Assembly (NCBI RefSeq): GCF_900101505.1 | Contig: NZ_FMZI01000003.1 | Location: 372,001-436,000 of the forward strand | Origin: Antarctobacter albus | Lineage (GTDB): Bacteria; Pseudomonadota; Alphaproteobacteria; Rhodobacterales; Rhodobacteraceae | DNA length: 64,000 nt | Direction of reading: 5' to 3' | Shown here: positions 18,167 through 27,415 of the stretch, one piece after another | Layout of the letters: the number at the start of each line of letters is the position of its first letter | Position numbering within the stretch: position 1 is the first letter of the stretch | Program-made: the position numbers and the translations under genes | Notes under the pieces: generated by a model | The model's input: only the letters and a program-made list of their open reading frames with translations | Database searches by the model: none | What the model was told of the DNA's origin: nothing

Positions 18167-19117
18167 ATGTTCCATGCCACGCAGGGCCCGGCCGTGGGCG
18201 CAAGCCCGGCCCCGAGTGTCGAGGTTGTCGCGAGCGAGCGGGTAAGGCCCCTTCCGGGCACTGACCCTTGCGCGGGCCGTATCCACTGGGCGCCGGGCAA
18301 AAGCGCCTGGTGGTTTGCACATGCCCTAAGCGGTGTTCTGGCGGTCACGGCTTTCCCGTCGTGGAGTGGTCTGGCCGTGTTCCTGGTGCTGACGGGGATC
18401 ACCATTTGCGCCGGCCACTCCGTCGGTATGCACCGCTTGTTGATCCATCGCAGTTTCGAAACCTCAAAGCCTGTGGAATACCTGCTTGTCTGGTTGGGTG
18501 TCCTCGTCGGCATGGCAGGGCCTTTCGGCATGATACGTGCCCATGACAAGCGCGACTGGCACCAGCGACAGGCCAACTGCCCACCGCATCCGTCACACGG
18601 CGCCGGGCCTCTGAAAGACGCCTGGTGGCAGATGCACTGCGAATTCCGCCTCGCCCATCCGCCGGTTTTCGAGATCGAACCCGAGATTGCGCAGGACCCG
18701 GTCTATCGCTGGATGGAACGCCTGTGGTGGGCGCAACAACTGCCCGTGGCGCTGGCTCTGTTTGCCCTGGGCGGCTGGGGCTGGGTGCTTTGGGGGGTGT
18801 CGCTGCGGATCGTGGTCTCGCTGACCGGACATTGGGCCATCGGCCACGCGGCCCACAAGGGCGGGCAGCAGGACTGGACCATCGACGGACTGCCGGTGCA
18901 GGGGTACAACCTGCCGGGTTTTGGCCCGATCACCTTCGGCGAGAACTGGCACGGCAATCACCACGCCTTTCCGCATTCCGCTCGGCTGGGCGTCCTCCCG
19001 GGGCAGTCGGATCCGGGCTTTCGCCTCATTCAGGCGCTGGATTGGTTGGGGCTGGCCAGCGGTATCCACCTGCCGCACAGCGCCCCGCCGCGTCCCGGCC
19101 TGCGGCGGCTGGACTGA
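18167..19117 (+). CDS. Acyl-CoA/fatty acid desaturase
   Basis: A 316-residue membrane di-iron desaturase. The three histidine boxes are present: HRLLIHRSF, HDKRDWHQR and NWHGNHHAF. Hydrophobic helices lie around residues 45-80, 90-115 and 195-235. Such enzymes introduce a cis double bond, usually delta-9, into acyl chains at the inner membrane. The start at 18167 gives a normal length. The longer frame back to 17897 overlaps the dipeptidase gene and is unlikely. No lipid genes are adjacent, so the exact acyl substrate is unknown. Confidence 0.88.
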   Translation: MFHATQGPAVGASPAPSVEVVASERVRPLPGTDPCAGRIHWAPGKSAWWFAHALSGVLAVTAFPSWSGLAVFLVLTGITICAGHSVGMHRLLIHRSFETSKPVEYLLVWLGVLVGMAGPFGMIRAHDKRDWHQRQANCPPHPSHGAGPLKDAWWQMHCEFRLAHPPVFEIEPEIAQDPVYRWMERLWWAQQLPVALALFALGGWGWVLWGVSLRIVVSLTGHWAIGHAAHKGGQQDWTIDGLPVQGYNLPGFGPITFGENWHGNHHAFPHSARLGVLPGQSDPGFRLIQALDWLGLASGIHLPHSAPPRPGLRRLD

Positions 19118-19334
19118 GGTGCCTGCGTTTTATCGCTTTTCTTTCTTCGGCGATCCGTCTATCTGCGCAGCATGATGCACGCGATCCGAACCCGACGAGC
19201 CTGAGCTCACTGTTCCCCGCGCCCTGACAGGGCGTGACGTCCTGCGTCTTTTCTCCCTTCAAAACATGGCCCTTCTTGACTTGGCCCCCGGGCCTTGCCA
19301 CCAATCGGGCTTCCACACTTTCGAGGACTGCGAC

Positions 19335-20516
19335 ATGATCCCCTCCGTTCTGCCCACCTACAACCGCGCGCCCCTGCATTTCGTGAAGGGCGAGGGCTGC
19401 TGGCTGACAGAGGAAGACGGGCGCCGATTCCTGGACCTGGGCAGTGGCATCGCCGTCAACGCGCTGGGCCATGCCAACCCCGACCTGGTCAAGGCGCTGA
19501 CCGACCAGGCGGGCAAGCTCTGGCATGTCTCGAACCTCTACGAGATCCCGAACCAGCAGGCGCTGGCCGACAAGTTGGTGGAAACCAGCTTTGCCGATAC
19601 GGTGTTCTTCACCAATTCGGGCACAGAGGCCTGCGAACTGGCGGTCAAGATGGCGCGGAAATACTGGTACGAGAAGGGCCAGCCGGAAAAGACCACGATC
19701 CTGACCTTCGAGGGCTGTTTTCACGGGCGCTCCTCTGCCGCGATCGCGGCCTCCGGGTCGGAAAAGATGGTCAAGGGGTTCGGCCCGGTGCTGGGCGGAT
19801 TCAAAACCCTGCCGTGGGGCGATCACGACGCATTGCACGCCGCCATCGACGAGACCGTGGGCGCGATCCTGATCGAACCGGTGCAGGGCGAGGGCGGCAT
19901 CCGCGTCCTGCCCGACCAGTGCCTGAAAGGACTGCGTGCGCTTTGCGACGAAAAAGGCATCCTGCTGATCCTAGACGAGGTGCAATGCGGTGTCGGCCGG
20001 ACCGGACGGCTGTTCGCGCATGAATGGTCGGGGGTGGAACCGGACATCATGATGGTCGCCAAGGGCATCGGCGGAGGCTTTCCGCTGGGGGCCGTGCTGG
20101 CCAAGGAAGAGGCGGCCTGCGGCATGACCGCGGGCACACACGGCTCGACCTATGGCGGCAACCCGCTGGGCTGTGCCGTGGGCAAGACCGTGATGGACAT
20201 CGTTTCCGACCCGGAATTCCTTGACGGGGTACGCGCCCGGGCGGGGCTGCTGCGGCAAAAACTTGAGGGTCTGGTTGCGGCGCATCCGGATGTCTTCGAG
20301 GGCGTGCGCGGCAGTGGTCTGATGCTGGGCTTGAAATGCAAGGTGACAAACCTGGACGTGGTCAAGGCGGGCTATGACGCCGAGGTCATCACCGTGCCGG
20401 CCGCGGACAATATCGTGCGCCTGCTGCCGCCACTGAACATCACCGAGGACGAAATCGGGGAGGCGCTGAAACGGCTCGACGCCGCGGCTTCTGCCGTTAC
20501 CAAGGCCTCTGCCTGA
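19335..20516 (+). CDS. argD: Acetylornithine aminotransferase
   Basis: A 393-residue class III PLP aminotransferase that makes N-acetylornithine in arginine biosynthesis; many homologues also act on succinyldiaminopimelate. Family blocks seen are [37 protein letters not shown] and the PLP lysine in [14 protein letters not shown]. The start at 19335 ([11 protein letters not shown]) is the standard ArgD beginning. It is followed after 73 bp by argF on the same strand, which strongly supports an arginine role over other class III transaminases. Confidence 0.93.
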   Translation: MIPSVLPTYNRAPLHFVKGEGCWLTEEDGRRFLDLGSGIAVNALGHANPDLVKALTDQAGKLWHVSNLYEIPNQQALADKLVETSFADTVFFTNSGTEACELAVKMARKYWYEKGQPEKTTILTFEGCFHGRSSAAIAASGSEKMVKGFGPVLGGFKTLPWGDHDALHAAIDETVGAILIEPVQGEGGIRVLPDQCLKGLRALCDEKGILLILDEVQCGVGRTGRLFAHEWSGVEPDIMMVAKGIGGGFPLGAVLAKEEAACGMTAGTHGSTYGGNPLGCAVGKTVMDIVSDPEFLDGVRARAGLLRQKLEGLVAAHPDVFEGVRGSGLMLGLKCKVTNLDVVKAGYDAEVITVPAADNIVRLLPPLNITEDEIGEALKRLDAAASAVTKASA

Positions 20517-20542
20517 AACCGGTCTTTGGCCGAAAGGGACAT

Positions 20543-20568
20543 CGGGGGTGGCGCCCGTCGCGCCCCCG
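20543..20568 (+). promoter_or_regulatory. Hairpin between argD and argF
   Basis: CGGGGGTG (20543-20550) pairs with CGCCCCCG (20561-20568), with one G-U pair and a short GC-rich loop. There is no T-run behind it. It could be an mRNA processing or stability element in the argD-argF transcript rather than a terminator. Confidence 0.3.
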
Positions 20569-20589
20569 GCTTGCAAGAAGAACAATGAT

Positions 20590-21516
20590 ATGAACCATTT
20601 CCTGGATATCCACAAAACCGACAAGGCCGCCTTGCGGTCGATCATCGACCAGGCCAAGTCGATGAAATCCGCCCGCAACGGAAGGCCCAAGGCCGCCCCC
20701 GACGACGACCAGCCACTGGCCGGACGCATGGTGGCCCTGATCTTCGAGAAACCCTCGACCCGGACGCGCGTCTCCTTTGACGTGGGTGTGCGCCAGATGG
20801 GCGGGCAGAGCATGGTGCTTTCGGGCAACGAGATGCAGCTGGGCCACGGCGAGACCATCGCCGACACTGCCCGCGTTCTGTCGCGCTATGTCGATCTGAT
20901 CATGATCCGGACCTTCGATGAATCCGTGTTGGAAGAGATGGCGGAATACGCCAGCGTGCCGGTCATCAACGGGCTGACCGACCGCACACACCCCTGCCAG
21001 ATCATGGCGGATGTGCAGACCTTCGAAGAGCATCGCGGCCCGATCGCGGGCAAGAAAGTGGTTTGGTGCGGTGATGGCAACAACGTCTGTGCCTCTTTCC
21101 TGCACGCCGCCGGTCAATTCGGGTTCGACCTGACCTTTTCCGGCCCGGTTCAGCTGGATCCGGAAATGGAGTTCGTCGGCTGGGCGCGCAACGAGGGCGC
21201 GACGATCACCATCGAGCGCGACCCGATGCGCGCGGTCGAAGGCGCAGACCTGATCGTCGCCGATACCTGGGTGTCGATGCACGACGCGCAGAGCGCCAAG
21301 GAACGGCGCCACAACATGCTGCGCCCCTACCAGGTCAACGCCAGGCTGATGGAAGCAGCCAAGCCGGATGCGCTGTTCATGCACTGCCTGCCCGCGCATC
21401 GCGAAGAGGAAGTGACATCCGAGGTCATGGACGGTCCGCACTCGGTGATATGGGACGAGGCGGAAAACCGTCTGCACGCGCAGAAGGCCATCATGCGCTA
21501 TTGCCTGGGGGCCTGA
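20590..21516 (+). CDS. argF: Ornithine carbamoyltransferase
   Basis: A 308-residue enzyme that joins carbamoyl phosphate and ornithine to form citrulline. Signature motifs are the carbamoyl phosphate loop [12 protein letters not shown], the DRTHPCQ block, the ornithine-binding DTWVSM segment and [11 protein letters not shown]. The ATG at 20590 begins MNHFLDIHK, typical of alphaproteobacterial ArgF; upstream in-frame codons belong to the leader. Second gene of the argD-argF operon. A short GC-rich hairpin (21520-21539) lies just after the stop codon. Confidence 0.96.
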   Translation: MNHFLDIHKTDKAALRSIIDQAKSMKSARNGRPKAAPDDDQPLAGRMVALIFEKPSTRTRVSFDVGVRQMGGQSMVLSGNEMQLGHGETIADTARVLSRYVDLIMIRTFDESVLEEMAEYASVPVINGLTDRTHPCQIMADVQTFEEHRGPIAGKKVVWCGDGNNVCASFLHAAGQFGFDLTFSGPVQLDPEMEFVGWARNEGATITIERDPMRAVEGADLIVADTWVSMHDAQSAKERRHNMLRPYQVNARLMEAAKPDALFMHCLPAHREEEVTSEVMDGPHSVIWDEAENRLHAQKAIMRYCLGA

Positions 21517-21586
21517 AGGCGGGGCCGGCCGGCGCCCCGGCTGCCGTGCCTGCGCGCGTCAGCGGCCCACCCGCCAGCCACGCCCG

Positions 21587-24046
21587 TCATGTTCCGCGCG
21601 GTTTTGCCCGCAGCGTGGGGTCGGCCTGTGTCGGGTCCTCGGGCCAGGGGTGTCTGGGATAGCGTGCGCGCATGTCCTTGCGCACGTCGGCATAGGACCC
21701 GGACCAGAAACCGGGCAGGTCCATCGTGGTCTGTACCGGACGCTGCGCGGGTGACAGAAGGGTGATCCGCAGCGGGGTACGCCCGACCATCGGATGCACT
21801 GTCTGGCCAAAGAGCTCTTGCAGGCGCAACTGGATTTCCGGGTGTTCGCCTGAATAATCGATCGGCACCTTGCGCCCCAGCGGTGTGGTGAAATGCGCCG
21901 GAATGCCTGCGTCCAGCGCCTGAGTCTGGGTCCAGTCCAGCCGCGCACGCAGGGCCGGCAGCAAGTCAAAGCGTTTCCAGTCGGCGGCGGTGCGGACGCC
22001 GCTCAGGAAGGGCAAGAGCCAGTCTTCGAGCGTTTCCATCAGCGCCTCGGGGGACATGTCGGGCAGGTCTTGCCCGGCTTCGCGGGCGAGGGCCACGCGG
22101 GCAGTAAACCGTCGGGCGGCATCTGACAGGGTGATCCCTAGGTCTCGCACCCCGTCCAGCATGGCGCGGGCCACGGCCTCTTCCGGGGCGTCCTTCCAGA
22201 TGCGGTCATCCAGCGCAATGGCCCCCAGCCGTTCCTGCTGGCGGGCGATGACACGGCGGTCGCGCCTCGACCATTCGCAGAGGTCGTGCCAGGCGATCCG
22301 GTCGGCAAAGAGTGCGCGCACCTCGGCCAGGGAGATCGCGATGGCTTGGCGAATGCGCGCCTCGCGCGGGTTGCCGTCCGTATCGGTGACGACGATCAGT
22401 CGCTCGCCTGCCAGCGGGTCGTGATCCTCCATCACCGCGCCCTTGCCGCCGGACAGCTGGAAACGGGCAGCCTCGCCCTTGCGGCGCAGACCGATGCGAT
22501 CGGGGTAGGCCAGGGCGGCCATTTCGGCGTCACTGAAATCCTGCGCCTTTTCAGACGGTTTGTCGCGCTTCCTGATGCTTTGCGAGAGGCGTTTCGCCTC
22601 TGCGCGGATGCGTTCCAGGGCGCCACGATTGATCTGCTCGGGTCTGCGCTCGGAAAACCCGCGCGGATCGCGCAGCGCATCGAGCCGCAGGGCGAGGTCT
22701 GTGGATGCCGATGTGAGCGGATCGCGATCAGATAAGAGTGCGGCCAGATTTGCCGCCTTTGCCCCCCCCAGAATCATCATATGTGCAAGCCGAGGGTGAA
22801 GTGGTAATGTGGATAAGATCCTGCCGTGCGCGGTGATCCGGTTTTCGTCGTCCAGCGCGCCGAGGAATCTGAGCAGGGACCGGGCTTCGGCGAACGCCCC
22901 TTCGGGTGGGGGCGTAAGAAAAGGCATTTCCGCCGGATCGGCACCCCAGAGCGCGATTTCCAGCGCCAGCCCCGCCAGGTCCGCGGCCTCGATTTCCGCG
23001 GGCGGATAGGGTCTTAGCCCGCCTTCCTCACCTTTGGTCCAGAGCCGGTAGGCAATCCCGGGCGCGACGCGGCCTGCGCGCCCGGCGCGCTGGGTCGCCT
23101 CGGCGCGGGTAACACGTTCAGTGACCAGCCGGGACATGCCCGAACCGGGGTCGAAGCGCGCCCGGCGGGCCTTGCCGCCGTCCACGACCACGCGAATGTC
23201 TTCGATCGTCAGCGAGGTTTCGGCGATTGAGGTCGCCAGAACCAGCTTGCGACCCGACCGTTCCGGGCGGATGGCGGCACGCTGCGCGGCAAGATCCATC
23301 GCGCCGAAGAGCGGTCGCAGAAGCGTGTCCTTTGGCAGGCGTGATTTCAGCAGGGCCTCGGTCCGGCGGATCTCGCCCTCTCCGGGAAGGAAGGCCAGGA
23401 TACCCCCCTCTGTCTCGTCATGGGCCTGAAGGATCAGGTCGGCGAGGGCTTGGTCGAATCTATGCCGCTTGGGCAGGGGGTGCGGTAACCAGCGGGTGTC
23501 GACCGGAAAGCTGCGTCCCTCGGAGGTCACGACGGGCGCCTGCATCAGGTCGGCCACGGGCTGCGCGTCCAGCGTCGCCGACATGGCCAGAAGCATCAGG
23601 TCATCGCGCAGGGCATCGGCGATTTCCAGGCAGAGCGCCAGCCCGAGGTCGGCGTTCAGGGATCTTTCGTGGAATTCGTCGAAGAGCACCGCACCGATGC
23701 CGGTCAACTCCGGATCGGACTGGATCATGCGGGTCAGGATGCCTTCGGTCACAACCTCGATCCGGGTTGACTTCGAGGCCTTCGATTCGCCACGGATGCG
23801 ATAGCCGACGGTCTGGCCGGGGTCCTCACCCAGTTGCTCCGCCAGCCGTTGTGCAGCGGCCCGCGCGGCAAGGCGGCGGGGTTCCAGCATGACGATCTTG
23901 CCGGATGTCAGGCCGGCCTCAAGCATCGCCAGAGGCACGCGCGTCGTCTTGCCCGCGCCGGGGGGCGCTTGCAGCACCGCGCGGGAGCGATCACGGAGGG
24001 CAGAGATCAGCCCAGGCAGAGCGTCTTCGATGGGCAGTCTGGTCAT
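21587..24046 (-). CDS. hrpB: ATP-dependent helicase HrpB
   Basis: An 819-residue DEAH-box (DEFH-type) RNA helicase. Motif I is APPGAGKTT (residues 27-35) and motif II is DEFH within AVLFDEFHERS. Motif III is MSATLDAQP, and the later motifs are ATSIAETSLTIEDI and QRAGRAGRVAPG. The C-terminal region carries the HrpB-specific domain ending in FWSGSYADVRKDMRARYPRHPWPEDP. Length is normal. The start is at 24046 (MTRLPIEDALPG) with the canonical HrpB opening. The cellular role of HrpB is poorly defined. Divergent from meaB, 110 bp apart. Confidence 0.95.
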   Translation of the reverse strand: MTRLPIEDALPGLISALRDRSRAVLQAPPGAGKTTRVPLAMLEAGLTSGKIVMLEPRRLAARAAAQRLAEQLGEDPGQTVGYRIRGESKASKSTRIEVVTEGILTRMIQSDPELTGIGAVLFDEFHERSLNADLGLALCLEIADALRDDLMLLAMSATLDAQPVADLMQAPVVTSEGRSFPVDTRWLPHPLPKRHRFDQALADLILQAHDETEGGILAFLPGEGEIRRTEALLKSRLPKDTLLRPLFGAMDLAAQRAAIRPERSGRKLVLATSIAETSLTIEDIRVVVDGGKARRARFDPGSGMSRLVTERVTRAEATQRAGRAGRVAPGIAYRLWTKGEEGGLRPYPPAEIEAADLAGLALEIALWGADPAEMPFLTPPPEGAFAEARSLLRFLGALDDENRITAHGRILSTLPLHPRLAHMMILGGAKAANLAALLSDRDPLTSASTDLALRLDALRDPRGFSERRPEQINRGALERIRAEAKRLSQSIRKRDKPSEKAQDFSDAEMAALAYPDRIGLRRKGEAARFQLSGGKGAVMEDHDPLAGERLIVVTDTDGNPREARIRQAIAISLAEVRALFADRIAWHDLCEWSRRDRRVIARQQERLGAIALDDRIWKDAPEEAVARAMLDGVRDLGITLSDAARRFTARVALAREAGQDLPDMSPEALMETLEDWLLPFLSGVRTAADWKRFDLLPALRARLDWTQTQALDAGIPAHFTTPLGRKVPIDYSGEHPEIQLRLQELFGQTVHPMVGRTPLRITLLSPAQRPVQTTMDLPGFWSGSYADVRKDMRARYPRHPWPEDPTQADPTLRAKPRGT

Positions 24047-24156
24047 GGGCGCCTTATGAGCGACCACGGGGCGCTTGGAAAGTGGGCGCCTGGGGAGAGG
24101 TCTGACAGCGACGTCGCGGCTCTGGACTTTTCCACGCGGGCGCGGGAAATGGGCAC

Positions 24157-25137
24157 ATGGATATCGAGGATCTCAAGACCCGCATCCTGGCGGGCGAACG
24201 GCGTGCCCTGGCGCGTGCCATCACGCTGGTGGAAAGCGGGCGGGCGGATCATCGCGCGCAGGCGCTTTCCTTGCTTGAAGCGTTGAAGGGGCATGGCCGC
24301 GAGGCGCTGCGCGTCGGCCTGTCGGGTACGCCGGGTGTCGGCAAATCCACCTTCATCGAGGCCTTCGGCATGATGCTGACGGCGCAGGGGCTTAAGGTCG
24401 CCGTGCTGGCCGTGGATCCCAGTTCGGCGCGTTCGGGCGGGTCGATCCTGGGGGACAAGACACGGATGGAGCGGCTGAGCCGCGAGCGAAACGCCTTTAT
24501 CCGCCCCTCGCCGTCGCAATCGCAGCTGGGCGGGGTCGCGCGGCGCACGCGCGAGGCTATCGACCTCTGCGAGGCGGCGGGATTCGACGTGGTGCTGATC
24601 GAGACGGTGGGCGTCGGCCAGTCCGAGACGATGGTGGCGGAAATGTCCGACCTGTTCCTGCTGCTGCTTGCGCCCGCCGGTGGTGACGAGTTGCAAGGGG
24701 TCAAGCGCGGCATCATGGAGATGGCCGACATCCTGCTGGTCAACAAGGCGGACGGGGCGCTCAAGTCTACCGCCGTGCGGACCTGCGCGGACTATGCCGG
24801 GGCACTGCGCCTGTTGCGCAAGCGTCCGCAGGACCCGGAGGGCTTTCCGAAGGCGATGACCGTTTCGGCGCTGGAGGATTCGGGCCTGGTGACGGCCTGG
24901 GAAGAGATGCAGTCCCTTGCCGATTGGCGGCGTGAGACCGGGCATTTCGCGGGCCGTCGCGCCGAACAGGCGCGATTCTGGTTCGAAGCCGAAGTCCGTG
25001 AACGCCTGCTGGCACGGCTGAAGCGGGAGCCGGTCAAAGGGGCGATGGAGGCACTTGCGCGTGACGTCGAGGCGGGCGGGCTGACGCCTTCGGCGGCAGC
25101 AGAGGAGCTGTTGCGCGACTACCTGCAGATGGGATGA
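24157..25137 (+). CDS. meaB: Methylmalonyl-CoA mutase-associated GTPase (ArgK/MeaB family)
   Basis: A 326-residue G3E-type GTPase that protects and helps load adenosylcobalamin on methylmalonyl-CoA mutase or relatives. The P-loop is GTPGVGKST (residues 57-65). VDPSSARSGGSILGDKTRM and ETVGVGQSE are the family hallmarks, and NKADG supplies the guanine specificity motif. Length is normal. The mutase gene is not in the window, which is common in Rhodobacterales. Older annotations call this LAO/AO transport ATPase (ArgK), which is misleading. Confidence 0.92.
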   Translation: MDIEDLKTRILAGERRALARAITLVESGRADHRAQALSLLEALKGHGREALRVGLSGTPGVGKSTFIEAFGMMLTAQGLKVAVLAVDPSSARSGGSILGDKTRMERLSRERNAFIRPSPSQSQLGGVARRTREAIDLCEAAGFDVVLIETVGVGQSETMVAEMSDLFLLLLAPAGGDELQGVKRGIMEMADILLVNKADGALKSTAVRTCADYAGALRLLRKRPQDPEGFPKAMTVSALEDSGLVTAWEEMQSLADWRRETGHFAGRRAEQARFWFEAEVRERLLARLKREPVKGAMEALARDVEAGGLTPSAAAEELLRDYLQMG

Positions 25138-25180
25138 GGCCGCCATGCAGGCCGCGGGACGAAAGCCTTGCAACAGGGAC

Positions 25181-25210
25181 TTGACGAAACCCGCGCATCT
25201 GCATATGCAC
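25181..25210 (+). promoter_or_regulatory. Candidate sigma-70 promoter upstream of rpmB
   Basis: TTGACG (25181-25186), an 18-nt spacer, then TATGCA (25205-25210). It lies about 155 bp before the rpmB start and just ahead of a terminator-like hairpin, so a transcript from it would read into that hairpin. Confidence 0.4.
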
Positions 25211-25227
25211 CGTCAGACCAGATTCCG

Positions 25228-25265
25228 GGCGCCCCCCGAATAACCAAAACGGGCGGCGCCCTTTG
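25228..25265 (+). terminator. Terminator-like hairpin between meaB and rpmB
   Basis: GGGCGCC (25228-25234) pairs with GGCGCCC (25256-25262). After one mismatch the stem continues with CCCG/CGGG, and the loop is 11 nt, rich in A. TTT and an AT-rich stretch follow. It would end meaB transcription, or act in the rpmB leader if the promoter at 25181 is used. Confidence 0.6.
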
Positions 25266-25362
25266 ATATTGGCAGGGTCTTCGATTCGTTTGAACCGGGG
25301 TACGCTGCAAGGATGAGACCGGCGGGGCAGAGGCCTTGCCACCAGTGGATGAGGACGAAGCG

Positions 25363-25650
25363 ATGTCGCGTGTCTGCGAACTGACCGGCAAGGGCCCGAT
25401 GGTGGGCAACAATGTGAGCCACGCCAACAACAAGACCAAACGGCGTTATCTCCCGAACCTGAACGACGTGACCCTGCAGTCCGAGACGCTGGGCCGCGGC
25501 ATCAAGCTGCGCATCACCGCGCACGCGCTGCGTTCGGTCGACCACCGTGGCGGCCTGGACAAGTTCCTGGCCAAGGCGAAAGATGTCGAGCTTTCGGATC
25601 GCGCCCTGAAGGTCAAAAAAGAGATCATGAAGGCACAGGCCGAAGCCTGA
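25363..25650 (+). CDS. rpmB: 50S ribosomal protein L28
   Basis: A 95-residue L28 of the large ribosomal subunit. It opens [27 protein letters not shown]-like, cited here as [17 protein letters not shown] and KRRYLPNL, both diagnostic. The alphaproteobacterial C-terminal extension is present ([19 protein letters not shown]). There is no zinc-ribbon pair beyond the single Cys. The ATG at 25363 has GAGGA upstream. A strong terminator follows, so it is likely monocistronic. Confidence 0.97.
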   Translation: MSRVCELTGKGPMVGNNVSHANNKTKRRYLPNLNDVTLQSETLGRGIKLRITAHALRSVDHRGGLDKFLAKAKDVELSDRALKVKKEIMKAQAEA

Positions 25651-25673
25651 AGCTTTCCTGAGGGACAGTGAAG

Positions 25674-25712
25674 ACAGCCCCGTGGCCCCGGCCGCGGGGC
25701 TGTTTCCTTTTG
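25674..25712 (+). terminator. Rho-independent terminator of rpmB
   Basis: ACAGCCCCG (25674-25682) pairs with CGGGGCTGT (25695-25703), with further GC pairing in between, followed by TTTCCTTTT. Confidence 0.85.
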
Positions 25713-25755
25713 TCGCTTTGGGGCGCCCGGACAGGGCGTCTATATCATAGAAGCG

Positions 25756-26103
25756 ATGCTGAAACTCCGGCCCTTCATAGGCGTCTTGCTGGCGATGGTG
25801 CTGGCCCTCACGGGCCTGTCAGCCGCCTATGCGCGCGGGCAGGCGGACCCTGCGGGCAGCATCGTGATCTGCCGTGGCCTGACCGTCGTGACCGTGCTCG
25901 TGGACGATGAGGGCCAGCCAGTTGAGCCGCCCCATGTCTGCCCCGACGCGGCGACGGTTCTTTTCGTAGAGACAGGCTCCATCGCGCTCCCGCTTGCCTT
26001 GGGGCTGACCTGGCGCACCGTGGATTGGGAGCAGCCAGAGACGATTCTGGCCGAGCAGGCAAATGCTCAAGCCCGGGCCCGGGGACCTCCGCGTATTCTC
26101 TGA
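25756..26103 (+). CDS. Small secreted protein of unknown function
   Basis: A 115-residue protein with a Sec signal peptide. The positively charged start and hydrophobic core cover residues 1-24, with probable cleavage after AYA. The mature part contains ICRG and HVCPDAA, leaving two cysteines and one histidine that might bind metal or form a disulfide, and then a hydrophobic segment (about 68-88). It lies 43 bp before the PCu(A)C copper chaperone gene, so a role in periplasmic copper handling is possible. That is only a context inference; I do not recognise the family with confidence. Confidence 0.7.
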   Translation: MLKLRPFIGVLLAMVLALTGLSAAYARGQADPAGSIVICRGLTVVTVLVDDEGQPVEPPHVCPDAATVLFVETGSIALPLALGLTWRTVDWEQPETILAEQANAQARARGPPRIL

Positions 26104-26146
26104 CTGACAGACCACATCACTGACAGAGAATACCGAGGATATTGAA

Positions 26147-26638
26147 ATGACCCTGAAAACCCTCTTTGCCGGCGCCTGCGCGCTGGCCCTTGCCACACCT
26201 GCCTTTGCCGAAATCGTCATCAAGGACCCCTACGCCCGCAGTTCCGGACCGCTGGCCAAAGCCGGGGCCGCCTTCATGATGATCGAGAACACCGGCGCGG
26301 AGGACGACCGGCTGATTGCCGCAAAGTCCGACATCGCCGTGCGGGTCGAACTGCACACGCACAAGGATATGGGCGAAGGCGTCATGCGCATGATGGAAGT
26401 CGAGGAAGGCTTTCCCGTGCCCGCGGGTGGTGCGCACATGCTGCAACGCGGTGGCGATCACGTCATGTTCATGGGGCTGAAAGGTCCGATGGAACAAGGT
26501 CAGACGGTTACCGTGACGCTGACCTTTGAAAAGGCGGGCGACATGGTCGTCGAAATTCCCGTCGATCTTGAACGCCAGCCGAAGCAAGGCATGGGCCACG
26601 GTATGGGCCACGGCGCCGGCATGGGCGCCAGCAACTGA
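26147..26638 (+). CDS. PCu(A)C periplasmic copper chaperone
   Basis: A 163-residue secreted protein with a signal peptide cleaved after AFA (about residue 21). The complete PCu(A)C Cu(I) motif is present: H72-x10-M83-x21-H105-x-M107. PCu(A)C proteins deliver copper to cytochrome oxidase CuA or CuB sites. The last 15 residues form a Met/His/Gly tail (MGHGMGHGAGM), which probably binds extra copper. A perfect hairpin separates it from the convergent sirtuin gene. Confidence 0.93.
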   Translation: MTLKTLFAGACALALATPAFAEIVIKDPYARSSGPLAKAGAAFMMIENTGAEDDRLIAAKSDIAVRVELHTHKDMGEGVMRMMEVEEGFPVPAGGAHMLQRGGDHVMFMGLKGPMEQGQTVTVTLTFEKAGDMVVEIPVDLERQPKQGMGHGMGHGAGMGASN

Positions 26639-26649
26639 AGATGTGATGG

Positions 26650-26670
26650 GGCAGGCCTTGTGGGCCTGCC
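26650..26670. terminator. Hairpin between convergent PCu(A)C and sirtuin genes
   Basis: GGCAGGCC (26650-26657) pairs perfectly with GGCCTGCC (26663-26670) across a 5-nt loop. No long T-run exists on either strand. The position between two convergent genes suggests a shared terminator. Confidence 0.5.
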
Positions 26671-27369
26671 TTACACCTGTCGGGCCAGCAGACTGTCCAC
26701 CCAAGGGGGCACGACCTCTGTCGCCTTGCCCATGCAGTGCCTGGTAAAGGCCCGTGACACCTCGGTCCGTTCCAGGTTCAGTTCCACGGTTTCCGCCCCG
26801 GCGAGCGCGGCTTCGACCACGAAACCTGCCGCCGGATAGACCTGTCCAGAGGTTCCGATAGCGGCGAATATCGCACAGTCCTGCAAATGTTCTGCGATCT
26901 CGTCCATGTGATAGGGGATCTCTCCGAACCAGACCACGTCCGGTCGCGTCGCGGGGGCGGCACAGGCGGGGCAGGGGTCCTCGGGCAGCATCGTCTCTGG
27001 TGCGGCCCAGCGGAAACCGCAGGCCGCGCAGAGCGCCCCGGCCAGCGTACCGTGCATGTGGACCGCTTCGCCGCCAGCGCTTTCATGCAGCCCATCGACG
27101 TTCTGCGTCACAAGAATCACCTCGCCAGGCCAATACTGTTGCAGGCGGGCCAGCGCTTCGTGGGCGGCATTCGGCGCGGCACCTGCGGATTGACGGCGGC
27201 GGGCGTTGTAGAAATCGTGGACGAGGGAGGGGTTACGGGCAAAGCCTTCGGGGGTCGCCACGTCCTCGATCTTGTGTTTCGCCCAGAGTCCGTCTTCGTC
27301 GCGGAAGGTACCCAGCCCGCTCTCCGCCGAAAGCCCGGCGCCGGTCAGGATGACGATCTTCCCAGTCAT
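26671..27369 (-). CDS. cobB: NAD-dependent protein deacylase (sirtuin, CobB type)
   Basis: A 232-residue SIR2-family deacylase. NAD-binding motifs GAGLSAESGLGTFR and TQNVDGLH are present, with the catalytic histidine at residue 106 (HMHGTL). Zinc cysteines are at 114, 117, 133 and 136. The Y54-x-x-R57 pair (FYNARRR) is the signature of class III sirtuins that remove succinyl and malonyl groups. The start is the ATG at 27369. It is divergent from the phosphatase gene with only 46 bp between them, so their promoters overlap. Confidence 0.93.
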   Translation of the reverse strand: MTGKIVILTGAGLSAESGLGTFRDEDGLWAKHKIEDVATPEGFARNPSLVHDFYNARRRQSAGAAPNAAHEALARLQQYWPGEVILVTQNVDGLHESAGGEAVHMHGTLAGALCAACGFRWAAPETMLPEDPCPACAAPATRPDVVWFGEIPYHMDEIAEHLQDCAIFAAIGTSGQVYPAAGFVVEAALAGAETVELNLERTEVSRAFTRHCMGKATEVVPPWVDSLLARQV

Positions 27370-27415
27370 ATCCTCGGTCCTTGCCCTGTTCCCCACGGCT
27401 CGCTAGGACCGTGAC

